Source: Strix aluco (taxonomy: Eukaryota; Chordata; Aves; Strigiformes; Strigidae). Taken from it: 64,000 nt of DNA. Positions 24,533 through 36,851 of this stretch are shown piece by piece. The translations under genes and the position numbers were made by a program. Under the pieces are notes generated by a model. That model had not been told where the DNA came from. It made no database searches and saw nothing but the letters and a program-made list of their open reading frames with translations. The stretch is taken from contig NC_133971.1 of NCBI RefSeq assembly GCF_031877795.1, forward strand, positions 48,847,642-48,911,641. The letters are read 5' to 3'. The stretch's first letter is position 1. Every line of letters begins with the position of its first letter.

Positions 24533-25699
24533 GTGGCTTTATTAAGTAAGCCAAGCAGCCTGGAGAAATCCACTGCTGGAAGAGTTAATCAGAGATAAGG
24601 TCAGACTGTTAGGGGATAGTGACTAACCATGACTAGTTGTGTTAATACTGTATTGTATTCTTAACTGCTAGAAAATGGTAAATCAAGAGAGTGGTATTTT
24701 ATAAAGAAGGATGCTCAAAAAGGGTTATTTGGGGATTCTTATGATTTGTTACTTGTATGGGACAACATTAGTGGTCCACTTCAGTTTTATAATGTATGGA
24801 ACTTGTTTTTTCTGGTAGTTCTGAATTCAGTATTGCACTTGTGCAATTTGGAAATAATCCCTTGAATTTTTTCCTCTGTGTGTACAGGATTTGATTTAGA
24901 AACTTGATCATTTCTCTCTTTTTGTTATGTTGGAATTTTCATTGAATAGAGTTTTGAGCCTGTAAAATCATTAGGGTTTAAACGTGTTTTGTTATTTTTA
25001 ATAGAAGGGCTTGTTAACTGTACCCTCTAATAGGGATTTTTTTCATTAAAATACCACAGAGATGAGCCGTTAAATCCAGATGTGCTGCTTCTCTTGGAGA
25101 CCTACATTTAATTCTCCATGAACATCTAAGTTCTTTTAAAAACACTAATGTATGAAAAAGCAGGCAGCTAATGCTTTAAGTTGATTTTAAGTGCCTTTTA
25201 GAATATGTCATCTCCAGGTAAATTTAAAAAAAACCCATCTAGTACAACAGACTTTCTTGCATGTGTAACCCCTTCATGCCTTATGAAACTAAAGCAGGGA
25301 TTTTGACAGATGTTTTAAACTCAAGTAGTTCCAAAGGGATCTAGACACCTAAATATTGTAGAGCTTCAGTCTCTAGAACTACTTTGGACATCTTTGACAT
25401 TTGTAACAGTACAGTGTATGTAATCTGTCAAACCCTATTAAGTTAGTTATCCTTTAATATTCTGTTACGAGCCACTGCTTTGGTTTTATATTCTGTTAAT
25501 GTTTGCAAATATAGATTATGTAGCAGTTTGGAGAGGGGTCAGGGGAGAAATTTAATAAGGACACTATCAGTGAACTAATGAAGTCATGTACCACAAAACC
25601 AAGTGGGGATAGAGGACAGAAGGAACAACATTCCCACCTTCTTTGCCAGACTGGTTAATGGATTTAATAGTACCTAACCATGATGACAGGTTTTGATAT
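24533..25699. other. Intron 1 stretch without recognised elements
   Basis: AT-rich, no exon or repeat recognised. Confidence 0.45.
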
Positions 25700-26485
25700 A
25701 GTGTGTTTACATTCAACTGAGTGGATAAGAATACTAGGGAGGCATTTGACAATTTTCTACAATATTCTGGTAGTCAAGCTGAGAAGATACAGACAAGATG
25801 AATGGGGCTGCACAATGAACAAAGGGCTGGTTGGGTTGTTGAACTCAAGTGATCAACAGTTCAAAGTCTGTGAGAGAGCTGCTTAGGAGAGGTTTCTGTG
25901 GGGGTTTGTGCTGTGTGCAAAGCTGGTGAACATGCTTCTAGTGACCTGGTTGGTTGGATGGAAAGCATGCATGACCAGGTTGCAGGTGGCACCAACATGG
26001 AGGGAGCAGTTGCTGTACTGTAGGAGGATAGAGCTGCCATTCAGAGACTGTATTGTCATTAGGAACCTCATAAAATTCAGCAAATTTGGAGCCCTGTGCC
26101 CAGGCCCAAACAAGCCCTGGCAGCATTGCAAGCCTGCATACTGACTGGCGAGGGAACCACTCTGCAGCAAAGAGCTAGGGCACTGAGGTGAGCACCAGGC
26201 TGAGCTGGGGCCAGCAGCATGCTCTGGTGACAGAAGAGATCCAGTGTATCGTGGCTGTTTCAATGAGAGTGTAGCTGTGTTTCAACCTAAGAAAAAAGAA
26301 ATTATTCTTTGTGAGAGTGGTTAAATGCTAGAGCTGGCTGCCTGGTGAGACTGTAGAGTCTCCATCCTTGGAAGTGCTCAGATCAGGTTGCTCAGGGCCT
26401 TTGAAATTATTCCTGCTTTGAGTGGGAAGCTGGCCCAGATGACCTCTGGAGGTCCCTTCCAATCTGAATTATTTTATGAGTCTGT
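25700..26485 (+). mobile_element. Old CR1 LINE fragment, sense
   Basis: Starts near the CR1 block encoding 'KAFDTVPHNIL' (here GGCATTTGACAATTTTCTAC) and runs through the later ORF2 and 3' UTR to GACCTCTGGAGGTCCCTTCC and a decayed octamer tail near 26480. About 20% or more diverged from the family, with deletions; no useful frame. Orientation is the same as DTWD2. The left edge is approximate. Confidence 0.75.
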
Positions 26486-29100
26486 TTATAGCTTTGTAAT
26501 GTTGTGCTCTGTCTGAGTTAATACCAGTGGCCTCTCAGACCAGGCAATGGTAATTTTCTCAGCACAAAATCTTACTGTTGTGGTCCATCTCATTCTCGTC
26601 AGTCTCTTAATGAGGTGCTTAGGGGCAGTCTAACCTTGTTTTAACTTTTATGAGCATGCTTGCCAAATATACTACAGTAGTTATAAAACTAGTGTTTCCA
26701 AGTTACACAAGAAAGGTTCATCTACACAACAGACTTCTAGCTTTTTTATTCAAAAGAAAGTATTATTGAAAGGTATTTTTCCTAAGAAACACTGCCAACA
26801 AAGCACCTTGAATGGTCATTAGGTACAAATCAATAGGCTCTGGGTATTGATGTGGTGATTGCTATATGTAGCATTTAAAAGCACTTGTGCTTTATTGTTG
26901 TATGCCTTAAAAGCAGCATCTTACAGTATCCCCAAAAAGCTTTAGAATAACTTAATGAACTTCATGCCTGGTTAAGTAAATAAATTATTCTGTATTCAGT
27001 AAAAATCAACATGTTTTAATGGAATATAATAACTGTTTACTGTTTAATAACAGGCATACTATTTTAAAATGTTATTGCATTATACCAGGAAACCAGTTGA
27101 CTGCTTTTTAATAAAGTTGATGCTAGATCAAAATCAAACTGAAAATGTGTTCGACACAGTGCCTGCTATTCAGAAAAAGGACGCTAGAGTGTAGTTTAGC
27201 ATTTATAGTACTCTTACAGATAAGTATCAGGAAGTCTTCCGAACAAAACATTGGTTGCACACTGCCTTTTTTCATATGGTGTTATAACGTTGAGTTATAC
27301 TGAAGTTCTCTGATTGTATAAACACAGCTCCATTCTTCACCATCTATGGCAGAACAAGTGAATAGTGCACTAGAATACTTTAATTGAAGATTCTGTTTAA
27401 TATTTAACTGTTTTTCTAACATTGGTTATTCATCATATAAAGCTCTGTTAACTGTATTTTTTTTGCTTACATTCAGTTGAGGATAAACTGCAGAGAATGA
27501 TAGATTTTTCCTTTTAACAGTATGTACTCTTTAAAGAAGTTTTGCTGATAGAACGCATCCACTTTTATGTTAATCCTAAATATAGATTACAGTGGGCTTT
27601 CTATTGTGTATTCATCTGTTTGACCAAAAAAAAAGTATTGCATTTTTTTGTTGTTTTTGAAAGGAAGAAAGCTTAAATTCATAGCTATAAGTAACAGGAT
27701 ATGGCATTTTTGCATGGATTGAGAGATACAAAAACTTAGCTCTTTCAACTTCTGAAAGATGTGTCGGTACTGAGCCTGCTTTCATTAACAATCAATGGCA
27801 GAATTCACTTCTGACTTCATTTGGTGCAGAACTGAGCTTTTAATTTAACTCCCCTTTATCATCTGCTTGTTTCAAACTAGGATTCAGACTTTGCTATTGG
27901 CAAATAAAATTACACGCCAATAGGCTCTGCTTATAAAATACTATATTAAATAAGGTAAATTTGTATAGGTAGACGTAAATTGCAAACTTTAAAAGACCTA
28001 TTGCTTATGTAGAGATAGAAAAGTCAATTTTGTTGTTACTTGGTCTGTGTTTTTGGAACAAGAGAATGCTGTGGATGTAACTTTAACTTCAAAACTGAAA
28101 AACTTCATACACTGTGACATGGAAAGTTAGTATTAGAAGTTTTTATTCTTGCATAGATTCTTGCAAGGTTACCCTTAGTGACAGGTTATCATTACCCTTT
28201 TTAAATCAAGAAACCAACAATAACAAAACAACAATGCAGGAAGCTTTTACGTAATTTAACTTCACATTTGTAGACTGTATTTACACAGCTTCAGTTGCTG
28301 TTTGAACCACTGAATGCAGCTGAAATGTACTGTCATAACTCCAGCTAGCAGTGTCTTTATCTCTCAGCTTCTTGAGCTGCTTTTCCCCTGGCTCCCTGCA
28401 GTGTTCACTATGATTCTACATAGGGTGCACCCTCTTCCCTCACGCCAAGGTACCAGACTGAGAAGGCGAGGGGGAGAAGGGCTGGTTAGCCACAATTTGT
28501 GAGAGTCGTCCACGGGGAGGCTTTTTGGGCAGGCATGCCGGGAGCTAGCAAGCCTACCAGGACCTGAGGCTAAAGAGAAGACCTTGACCACTACTCCTGC
28601 CAGGTTGGAAGAGGTCATCTGCTATACCAAAGTCCAAGTTCCATGTGTAATATATTTTTGGTTCTCCTCCAGATTATAACGAAATCTTGGTGCCTCCAGA
28701 GAATCAGTTTTGAGTTCTGTGTCTGGTGGCTTTTACTGCCTTGGAGGAACCCTGTTGTTCTGCTGAAAACAGGCTGAGTAGGAGGGAGAAGCAAACTTTG
28801 TTTAGGCTATGCTAATGCTTCAGTTACGTATGTTCTTGTGTGTGGAGATACAGATATTAGCATTGCACTGGACTGATTTGTCTTGCAAATCTGTATAAAA
28901 ATGTAATAAAATCTGTGAGTAATTGTGTACATACACAATTAAGACTTACGGAATTATTTGTTTCTAACCTAAACAGAAACGGAAATACTGCTAAAAATAC
29001 TAATTGCTGGTTAATGTATTGATGCTTGCTAAAATGTCATTCCACATTATTAAATAAAATTTAGTATTGAATGACATTTTTTATTTAGAAGCTTGCTGAA

Positions 29101-29360
29101 ATCAAAGTGGCTGAAGAGCAAGGGCAGCAGTGGGCGGCCACAGGCACAGTGCAGCCTGGCAGTGGTGGTGCTGCCTGGTGAGGGCATCCACTGCATGGCA
29201 GGAGCAGCCCAGGTTGGGTCTTGGCTTAGTGGCCCTTGCTAGGGAAGCCACACAGCAGGCGCTTCGTATGTTATGACCATTTTTGCTTCTCTGGACTGTT
29301 GCATACCTTAGTGGTCTCAGCCCTGCTCCAGTCCCTGCCTGTAAGATAGTTTTCAGCTTT
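29101..29360. other. Unassigned GC-rich patch
   Basis: About 260 bp rich in CAGC/GTGG words inside AT-rich intron. It has no intact frame, splice-site pair or CR1/LTR ends I can recognise. It could be an old repeat or a decayed regulatory element. Confidence 0.35.
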
Positions 29361-31876
29361 TTGTTCTCAGTTCTAGTCAAGAAAATAAGATAATGGAAAT
29401 ATTTTGGGCCAAATCTGGACAGACCTTCCTAGTTCAGGATGTTGTTGCAGGTAGATAGGCAACAACTCTAATTCTAGTCAAGTAACTGCTCACACCTTTT
29501 CTCCTTTTTCATGCATAAGTCTTTAGAAAGGGGAATAGGTCAAAAGTTCATAAAATCTTGCCTACACAAAGTTCAGATTCTGTGTCTCTTCAATTAAAAT
29601 TAATGGAGGGACATAAATTAAGACAGGGTTAGAAATGAAAACTTCAAGAGAGTCTCATTGACAATCTTTATGTTTATAAGCATTTTGTATTCTTACGTTA
29701 GAAATGGTTTGGTGCAGCATTTTCAGATGTAGGCACTTCTTAACCATCTTTTAGGCAAACTGCATGTCAACTTAAATAAACCATAGCTGGACTAACTTTA
29801 TCACATAAAGCCAATGGCACAGTTTCTTATTTTGTAATTATTATTTCAAAGGCTAAAATACACAGACATTTGGGGAAATGCAACTCTTCAGTTTAAAGCA
29901 AACATTCAAACAAATGTACTTCTATAGTGTTGCAAAAAAAATTATCTTCAACCAATGATATCCACAGACCTCATTTAACTTACGAAGCATTAATTTAGGA
30001 ACTTCATCTGCTCTTTAAAAATATACTTCTGTTTTTACTTTATGCTGTTAACTGGAGTGTTCTCTGCATATATACAAATTGTTGAAAGAATCAAGATGCT
30101 GATTCTGTATTGTTGGAATTTATTTTTTTTTTTTCTTTCTTGGTTTGGTGGCTTCCCTGGAAAATTCTGAGCTTTTCCACAAGGCTTTTGGTTACAGAAT
30201 TCTTCTAGTTTATTTTTTCTTGTGACAGCCTCTAAAATTCTGAGACAGATTGGGAATTATAAAACTGGCAATGTAAAACTTCAGTTTAACTTTTTAATCT
30301 TAATGTCTTAATGGCTGGCTTTTAATGCCATCACATTTTACCTTCTTCAACAAATTTAAAGCTCTGCTAACTGTCTGGCATCAAGCTTGTCAGAGGGCCA
30401 GCTATTTTGCCAGACTGGAGAGCCAAGATTCATGAAAATGTCAACAGTCTCAGGCTCATTAGTTTTTGGCTTTTCTGGCCTTTCTGTAAGGACTGCAGTG
30501 CTGCATAAGCTAAATGCTATTTTTGTATTTAGTCCTGTTAGTTACAGTGGAAACCACAGCCAACTTTAATGTAAACAGTTGAAATAGTTGAAAGAGTGTT
30601 CTGTTGATTTGTTAATTTGAGTTATTTGCAAGGAAAGCTGCCTGCCAAGGTCTGTTTCCATATAATAAGTTAGGAAGACACAGTGTGGATATTTTGTTCT
30701 TTTCTTCTTCGTATCTTTTCTCTTCCATAGCATCAGAAGATATTTGTTGTTTTAAATATGTTCAGATCAGCCTTGTAAAGCTGCCATAAACTTTCCAGGT
30801 TAAAAAATTGCAGAAGTTACTTGTTTGCCCTTTATTATTTAATTGGTCAGGCAAAAAGGTTATTTGCCTTGAGAAATGGTCACATGAGAACACCGCACAA
30901 CTTAGATCCTTTAATAAAGGTGTCATGGACCTTGTCCACATTTCTGAAATGTACTGATTTTTGTCTGTATACCTTCAGCATGAAAATATGTAAAAGAACA
31001 CTGCTTGAGGACAGCTTACACTTAACATATAGCATTCATACAGATGCTGTACTAATGAAGCTACTAATTTCACTGGGTCACCTGTTACCTTCTACTGTAA
31101 CGTTAAAGTCTAAAGAAAATGTTCCAATTAATTTAAAATACATCTAATGTAATTTCCTGTCACTGTAGTGTTATAAACTTTGTAAAAGCCACTTCACCCT
31201 TAATTGGTAATTGTCTAGATCGAACTATCTCTTCAATACATAATAATAATAAAAATAAATGTGTTGTACTTTTTACTTAGTGTTCAAAACCACTGTGAAA
31301 AATAGGATAATGCAAAATAGAAGTGAAGTTTGGAATGATATATAAACTACTAAATACTTGAAAGGCAAGGTTTTTTCTTTACTAGTTTTAGATATTTTTA
31401 CAAATACACTTTTTCTGGAGAGAAATATACACTTAATAGCCTAATTTTTCAAGAAACGCACTAGCTGATGTGATTTTCCAAAAGACAGGAGTGTTGTCCT
31501 TAATGAGAACTCTGAGCTTGTCATGAAATAAATGACTACTTCCATCGCTTACTTCTGGAGAGTTGCTGGTTTTGTCCAATTTTAGTCATAAATCTAGGAA
31601 GAAATACATCTTGTAATCTTAGTAAGTAAGACTTTTCAGATGTTTTGCTACAGTTGTTCAAATCCAGACTAGTTGAGCTTTGACTGAAAATCATTACAAA
31701 CTGATAGCTGTTTGGTGCTGAAAAAGAAATGAGTTGGTGATGTAAATCCCATTTCCAGTGGTTGGGTGTCAACAACAGAAATCTCCAAGCTCAATATCAG
31801 CACTAACACAACAGCTTCTTTAAGACTTGCATTGAGAGTAGTTTTGATGATTTTACTTTTTGAGATACATTTGGCC

Positions 31877-31878
<2 letters not shown>

Positions 31879-31907
<29 letters not shown>
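31879..31907. repeat. T29 homopolymer
   Basis: Uninterrupted T29 followed by CAG, so it resembles a 3' splice site on the + strand. There is no convincing exon after it. Confidence 0.9.
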
Positions 31908-32929
31908 CAGTAAGATCAGGACATAGTTCCTGAAATGTATTAGGTTACTCTGAAAGTAAATGTTAAAATGGGATCATATATAGTCTGTGCTCTTGTTCGA
32001 AATACTTATTTTGCTGAACTTTATTTTCTTCTGTTGAATGTAGGAGCTGGATATGGTCTGTTGATTCATTTCTTTTGAGATCCGTGGCTCAACAATTGTT
32101 GTTCAGTAACAGTAAAACATGCACTCGTGCTTAGCATGCTTATGAAGACTGAAAAACCTGAGAGCTGCTTGCACATGGCCTTACAACTGTATTCCTTTAA
32201 ATAGTGATTTGTACCAGTAAACCATTCTTAGAACAAATGGGTGAGACCTGGGGTTTGTGTACTGGAGAGTTCAACAGTGGTGTAAAACAGATGCTTGGGG
32301 ATCACCATAAATACAGGGTAACTGTGGAGTGATATTTTCTGGGTGATAGGAATAGTGGTTCTTGGATTTTCTGAACTGAAAAGGGTATCTTCATGCTCTA
32401 ATAGCTCATGATGATGGATACTTTTTTTTCCTGCTGTAAATTTTTTGTTCCCATGATCATGCGATAAGATGTACAATGTAGCTATCCATGAAACAGATGC
32501 AAATAAGGGTTTCCTTTTGAACTTGCTCTCTGCTGGTATTGCTTGATGCTCCTGTCAGTTAACTGCCTTATTCTGAAGTCCGTTGCTCTAGGCAAAGGCC
32601 CAGGATTGTTTCAATTTTCAGGAGATCAGTAGTTTTTAAATTCGTGGAGAAATCTCAATTGAATATGATGAAAAACATAATCAGGGATTTTGGTTGGGAG
32701 GGTTTGTCACAAACTGTTCATAAACAAGAAATTCTTTGTAAAGAGGATGTTTCAAACAACTTGAGTGGGATGCCCAGTGGGGGAGAAGCTGAGTGAGCTC
32801 TGCAGAGGTGGGGTGGTGGGCCGTTTCTCTCCATCTCCCTCCTATTGTTGCCCAGAGACAGAACTTGCCTAACTGTGCAGTACAAGCCAGAGAAAATGAG
32901 AACCTTCTGGAACAACCTATAGTGTATGT

Positions 32930-33398
32930 GTAAGAAAGGCTACATAAAGGCAACACCCCACGCGTGTCTTTGTCGACCCATCACCTACGGACCAAGCTGG
33001 CTACTCTGTGACAAGGATCCAAGGGTGGTGATTTCCCGTTTTCCTATCCCCTTCTTCTCTCTCCTCTTTCTGCTCTCTCTCTCTTACATATATTCATGTG
33101 TATAAGTTTTGTAGGAATTGAACTGCGATTGGTTGGTCATTGACGGGTCTCATTGCCAAAGTGCCATTATTCATTCTCCGTATGGTTATCAGTTGATTGT
33201 TGCCAGATTGTCTCCATTTGTTCACTAAAGTGATCAGTCAATACAGTCAGCAGCACAATTGTTCCTCTGAGTCATTGTGGTGACTTGGCCCGCCCTGCCG
33301 CTCTGCCAAGCAGAGACTGGCTCTTCCACCTGCACGCAGGCTCTCGGGGAATTCAAAAGATTCACCCCCCCTCATAACCCACCGTGTGGGATGAGACA
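32930..33398 (+). mobile_element. Probable ERV LTR fragment
   Basis: Compositionally distinct block: TATA-like TACATAAAGG at 32941-32950, a CT-rich tract at 33045-33085, then a GC-rich end closing with GGGATGAGACA at 33398. I recognise the style of a bird ERV LTR, but cannot set the left end, find a poly(A) signal or find matching target duplications. Confidence 0.4.
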
Positions 33399-33793
33399 AG
33401 GTTGTAGTTCATATTACTGAGAGTGGAAAATGGAAAGAAGGGCAAGGGAATTATCTTCTCACCATAGCACTTAGGACCAGCAGAACTGCTGAGAGCGGGT
33501 GCCAGGGGAATCTGAATGCTAGGAAACAGTGCTGTGATTCTTAGCTGCTCACTAGTAGTGCATGTCTTGAGAGGCAGGGAGATGGCTCTGTATTTCTGTC
33601 CTCCTTTCAGAACCTCTTGTGTGACATATCATCCCATTGCCTACTCCCATTGCTGCATCCCCTGCTCCGGATAGTTCTAATGGTGGAATACCAGATTGGT
33701 TCAAAGGCAGTTTTTGTCCAAAAATGCTGTATTGCTTTTTGAGTGCCTCTGTTGTATATTATGCTTCTTTATATTGTGACAAAGCTTGCTGTG

Positions 33794-34805
33794 TGTGCTA
33801 GGTTTGTGTGTGTGGTGGGGGTTTTTGGTAGTGAGAGAGGGGGCTACAGCAGTGGCCCCTGTGAGAAGCTTCTGAAAGCTCCCCCAGCTTCAAGTCAGAC
33901 CTGCCTCTAGCCAAGGCTGAGATAATTAGCGACTGTGGCTGTGCCTCTGTGATAGCGTATTTAAGAAGGGGAACCTGGAAGGAGGAGTTGGAGTTGTGAG
34001 GAGGAATTGCAAGGGGGACACCTGTGCGAATACCGAGGTCAGTGGAAGAAAGGAGAAGGAAAAGAGGGAGGTGTGCTGGAGCAAAGAATCCCCTGTATCC
34101 TGTGGTGAGATGGCAGGGATGCCCCCTTGCCACCCATGGAAGTCCATGGTGAAGCAGGTGCCCACCTGCAGCCCATGGAGGACCCGACGCCAGAGCAGGT
34201 GACTGTGTCTGAAGAAGGCTGGAACTGTATGGGAAGAAGCTCCCGCTGTTGTAGTTCAGTGCTGGGAGGATTGCAACATGTGGGGGTGACCCATGCTGGA
34301 GCAGCTCAGGAAATGCTACAGCCTGTGGGAAGGACTCACATTGGAGAAAATTCATGGGAGGACTGTCTCCTGTGAGAGGGACCCCATGTTGGAGCAGGAG
34401 AAGAATGCGAGGAGTCCTCCCTCTGAGGAGGAAGAAGCTGCAGGACTGACTGCACACTTCCCATTCCCTGCCCCCTGCGCCACTGTGGGAGGTAGAGAAA
34501 TTGGGAGTAAAGTTGAGTCCAGGAAGAAGGGAGGGGTGGGGGAAAGGTGTTTTTAAGATGTGGTAATGCTTCTTCTCACTGTCCTACTCTTGTCTGTTAA
34601 GTGTTGTTAGTGTTTGAATTAAATTGATGTTCTTCCCCTAACGAGCCTGTCTTCTGCCCATGACCATAATGGGTGGGCCACCTCTCCCTGTCCTTATCTT
34701 GATTCCTGAGCCTTTTGCTTCATTTCCTCCTTCCCAGTGCTGGGGGGGAGCGGGGAGTGAGCGGCTGCATAGTGCTCAGTTGACCTCTGGGCTCAAACTA
34801 TGACA
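33794..34805 (+). mobile_element. Solo ERV LTR, family A copy 1 (1,012 bp)
   Basis: Starts TGTGCTAGG and ends ACTATGACA. TATTTAAG at 33958-33965 is a TATA-type promoter box and ATTAAA at 34618-34623 a poly(A) signal, in the right order for U3-R-U5. CTGTG (33789-33793) and CTGTA (34806-34810) are a near-identical 5-bp target duplication. A second, inverted and interrupted copy lies at 54353-58175. No viral coding sequence adjoins it. Confidence 0.85.
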
Positions 34806-35015
34806 CTGTATTGGTAGTGTCTTGTGGGAAGAAGAACAGATGCTATTGAAGGGAAGTTGCTACAAGTATGCTTGAAATTGCTAATGTACAGGGACCTGTA
34901 AAGTAGGACATTTAGTTTTAACATTAACCATCACTTCTGTTTTACTAGCTTTTATTTTTCCCATATTTTACTGCAATGTATGTAATTTCATTTATACTTT
35001 CTCCTAACTACCCTC
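34806..35015. other. Spacer between two LTRs
   Basis: About 210 bp of AT-rich DNA with no recognised element. Confidence 0.45.
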
Positions 35016-35575
35016 TGTAGTCACGACCCACTTGTAAGATGTTTTGAAACCTTTAACTCCTTGCCCAGTAAAGGTAAGACAGACCTTGGACAGTCTGAAA
35101 AAGTCCCTGAGTACATCCCTAATAGCAGGAACCTAAAAAACAAGTGTCTAAGAAGATACCAGTGTCAAGATAAGTGACTGGAAGCTGGTCTAAACTAACC
35201 TTGGAACAAACAGGAGCTGAAGGTCGGATGAAGTAACTGTGACCATATATGGACACTAGAAACCTAAAGTTCACTAACGGACAGTGTGAGAAAGGCTGTG
35301 TGGACCTCTAAGGAGGGGAGAAGACCCTCATTCTGTTTTTACTATGCATGCTCGGACTATGTAAATGAATTCTAAGAACCCATTAGCATAAGACTGCCTC
35401 TTCTAAGAAATCTGATGCATATGTATGTTTTTTGTGTATATTAGTCAGAGAGTTTTGTTAGTAAGTGCGGCACTTGTGGTGGAGCGATCCTCAGTGCTGC
35501 CCAGCGCTGTGAATAAAGAATTCCTGCTGAACAGTTATACTCAATTCTGACTGTTGAGTGAAGCTATTTGTTTCA
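35016..35575 (+). mobile_element. Probable solo ERV LTR (about 560 bp)
   Basis: The 3' part looks like a retroviral R-U5: AATAAA at 35512-35517 after a GC-rich stem (GCCCAGCGC region), then TTCCTGCTGAACAG and an end at TTTCA (35575). A start at TGTAGTCACG (35016) is the best candidate. I found no clear target duplication, so both limits are approximate. Orientation + from the poly(A) signal. Confidence 0.55.
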
Positions 35576-36685
35576 TTATGTTGTGTCAACTGTACAAGTA
35601 TCAGAAAAATCGTCTGGAAACTAACTTGTCAAATACAGTGATAACCTGTACTTAATTGTTTATTTTCATGGTCATGTTGGTTTGGAGATTGATGGTACTG
35701 CCTTGAATCTCTTCTGGTACAAAATGCTAAACTTAGTCTGGTATACTTTAATGAATTGTAAATGTTGTGCTGCAGTGGCTTTCCTGGAACTAGATGGAAA
35801 ATTTTGAAACTTGTAACAGAAAACAGGTTCAAATTGCTCTAGTCTGATAATGCCCGAAATGTGTGTTTCTAGGAGGTTGTTTCTCTGTTTCTGCCTGTCA
35901 CTCTGGAGCAATAAAGGATGAAGCTGATATTTGTAGACATTATATGGAGTCATGACATTCAAACTCAGTGCCTCTAGCTCCTTAAGCACAGTTCACATTC
36001 CCTATGCATCAGAAAATGACCTTCCACAAAATGTAAAGACACCAAATGACTTCATAGCTCTCTCACGGTATAGTGGTAGAGCTTTTGTATGAATTGGAAC
36101 AGGTATTCCAAATTTTTGACCAGCTGAGTTAAGTTATTCCTGTCACATTGCCTGAATTGTGTTCAAAAGGGTACAAAAGCCTTTGTGCAGGATACCTGTA
36201 AAAATTTATTTACACCTAAAGGCACCTAATTTTTGTTTGCAGAGTAATTGATGCATGTTGGCGGGTAACATGGAAATAATTTTTTTCCTGTGGTGTGTGA
36301 TCTTTTCTTCAGATAGAATATCTTTTCTGTGCATGTTTTTACAGAGGAGGTTAGCAGAATAGTTAGTCTTATGCTTCTAGAGATGATGAAGAGGTTGAGG
36401 AGCTGGGGATCAGAAGGAGTATTTGTCCAGGAAAGCAGATTGACTTATCAGTAGATACCATAATCAGTTTTGAAAGTTGTGTCTTGTTAATTAATATACA
36501 TATATAATTAATCACCTTTTAAGTTATCCATTTGAAATTCAAATTCATTTTCACTATGAATTGTACTACATGCTTTTCCATTTAAAAGTATCATTCACTG
36601 GCTGTACTATTTAAAAAAACCACAGCAAAACCTTACAACTGTTTTATTTTTAAATTCACATGGGAAGGAAAACCTCAGCGATATG
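35576..36685. other. Intron 1 stretch without recognised elements
   Basis: AT-rich; nothing supported. Confidence 0.45.
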
Positions 36686-36851
36686 CCCTTTCCCTCCCCC
36701 CCCCCCCCCCCCTTTTTTTCCCTTCCCCCCATTTTTTTCCCTTCGCCCCCTTTCCCCCCCCCCCCTTTTTTTCCCTTCCCCCCACCCCCCTTTCCCTTCC
36801 CCCCCACCTCCTGTTCCCTTCCCCCACTCCCTTTTTTTTTCCTTTTCTCTT
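36686..36851. repeat. 166-bp polypyrimidine tract
   Basis: Almost pure C and T on the + strand, with alternating long C and T blocks and fewer than ten purines. The minus strand is therefore a G-rich purine strand able in principle to form G-quadruplex or triplex structures. It is followed at once by TTGCCAG, a consensus-like 3' splice site. Confidence 0.9.

Larger units (their letters stand above)
26486..32929. other. Intron 1 stretch, mostly unassigned
   Basis: AT-rich intronic DNA. Distinct patches are a moderately GC-rich segment at about 28430-28640, another at 29101-29360, and a T29 run at 31879-31907. None matches a family I recognise. Confidence 0.45.

Noticed and set aside
33798-34457. 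219-codon open frame antisense to LTR A, partly shared with 54697-55089
   Set aside because: It runs opposite to LTR transcription. The three in-frame differences between copies all change the residue (Phe/Val, Leu/Val, Leu/Pro), so there is no sign of protein constraint.
36060-36100. tRNA-like A box (GGTATAGTGGTAGAGC)
   Set aside because: No B box (GGTTC-type) or cloverleaf pairing at the right distance.
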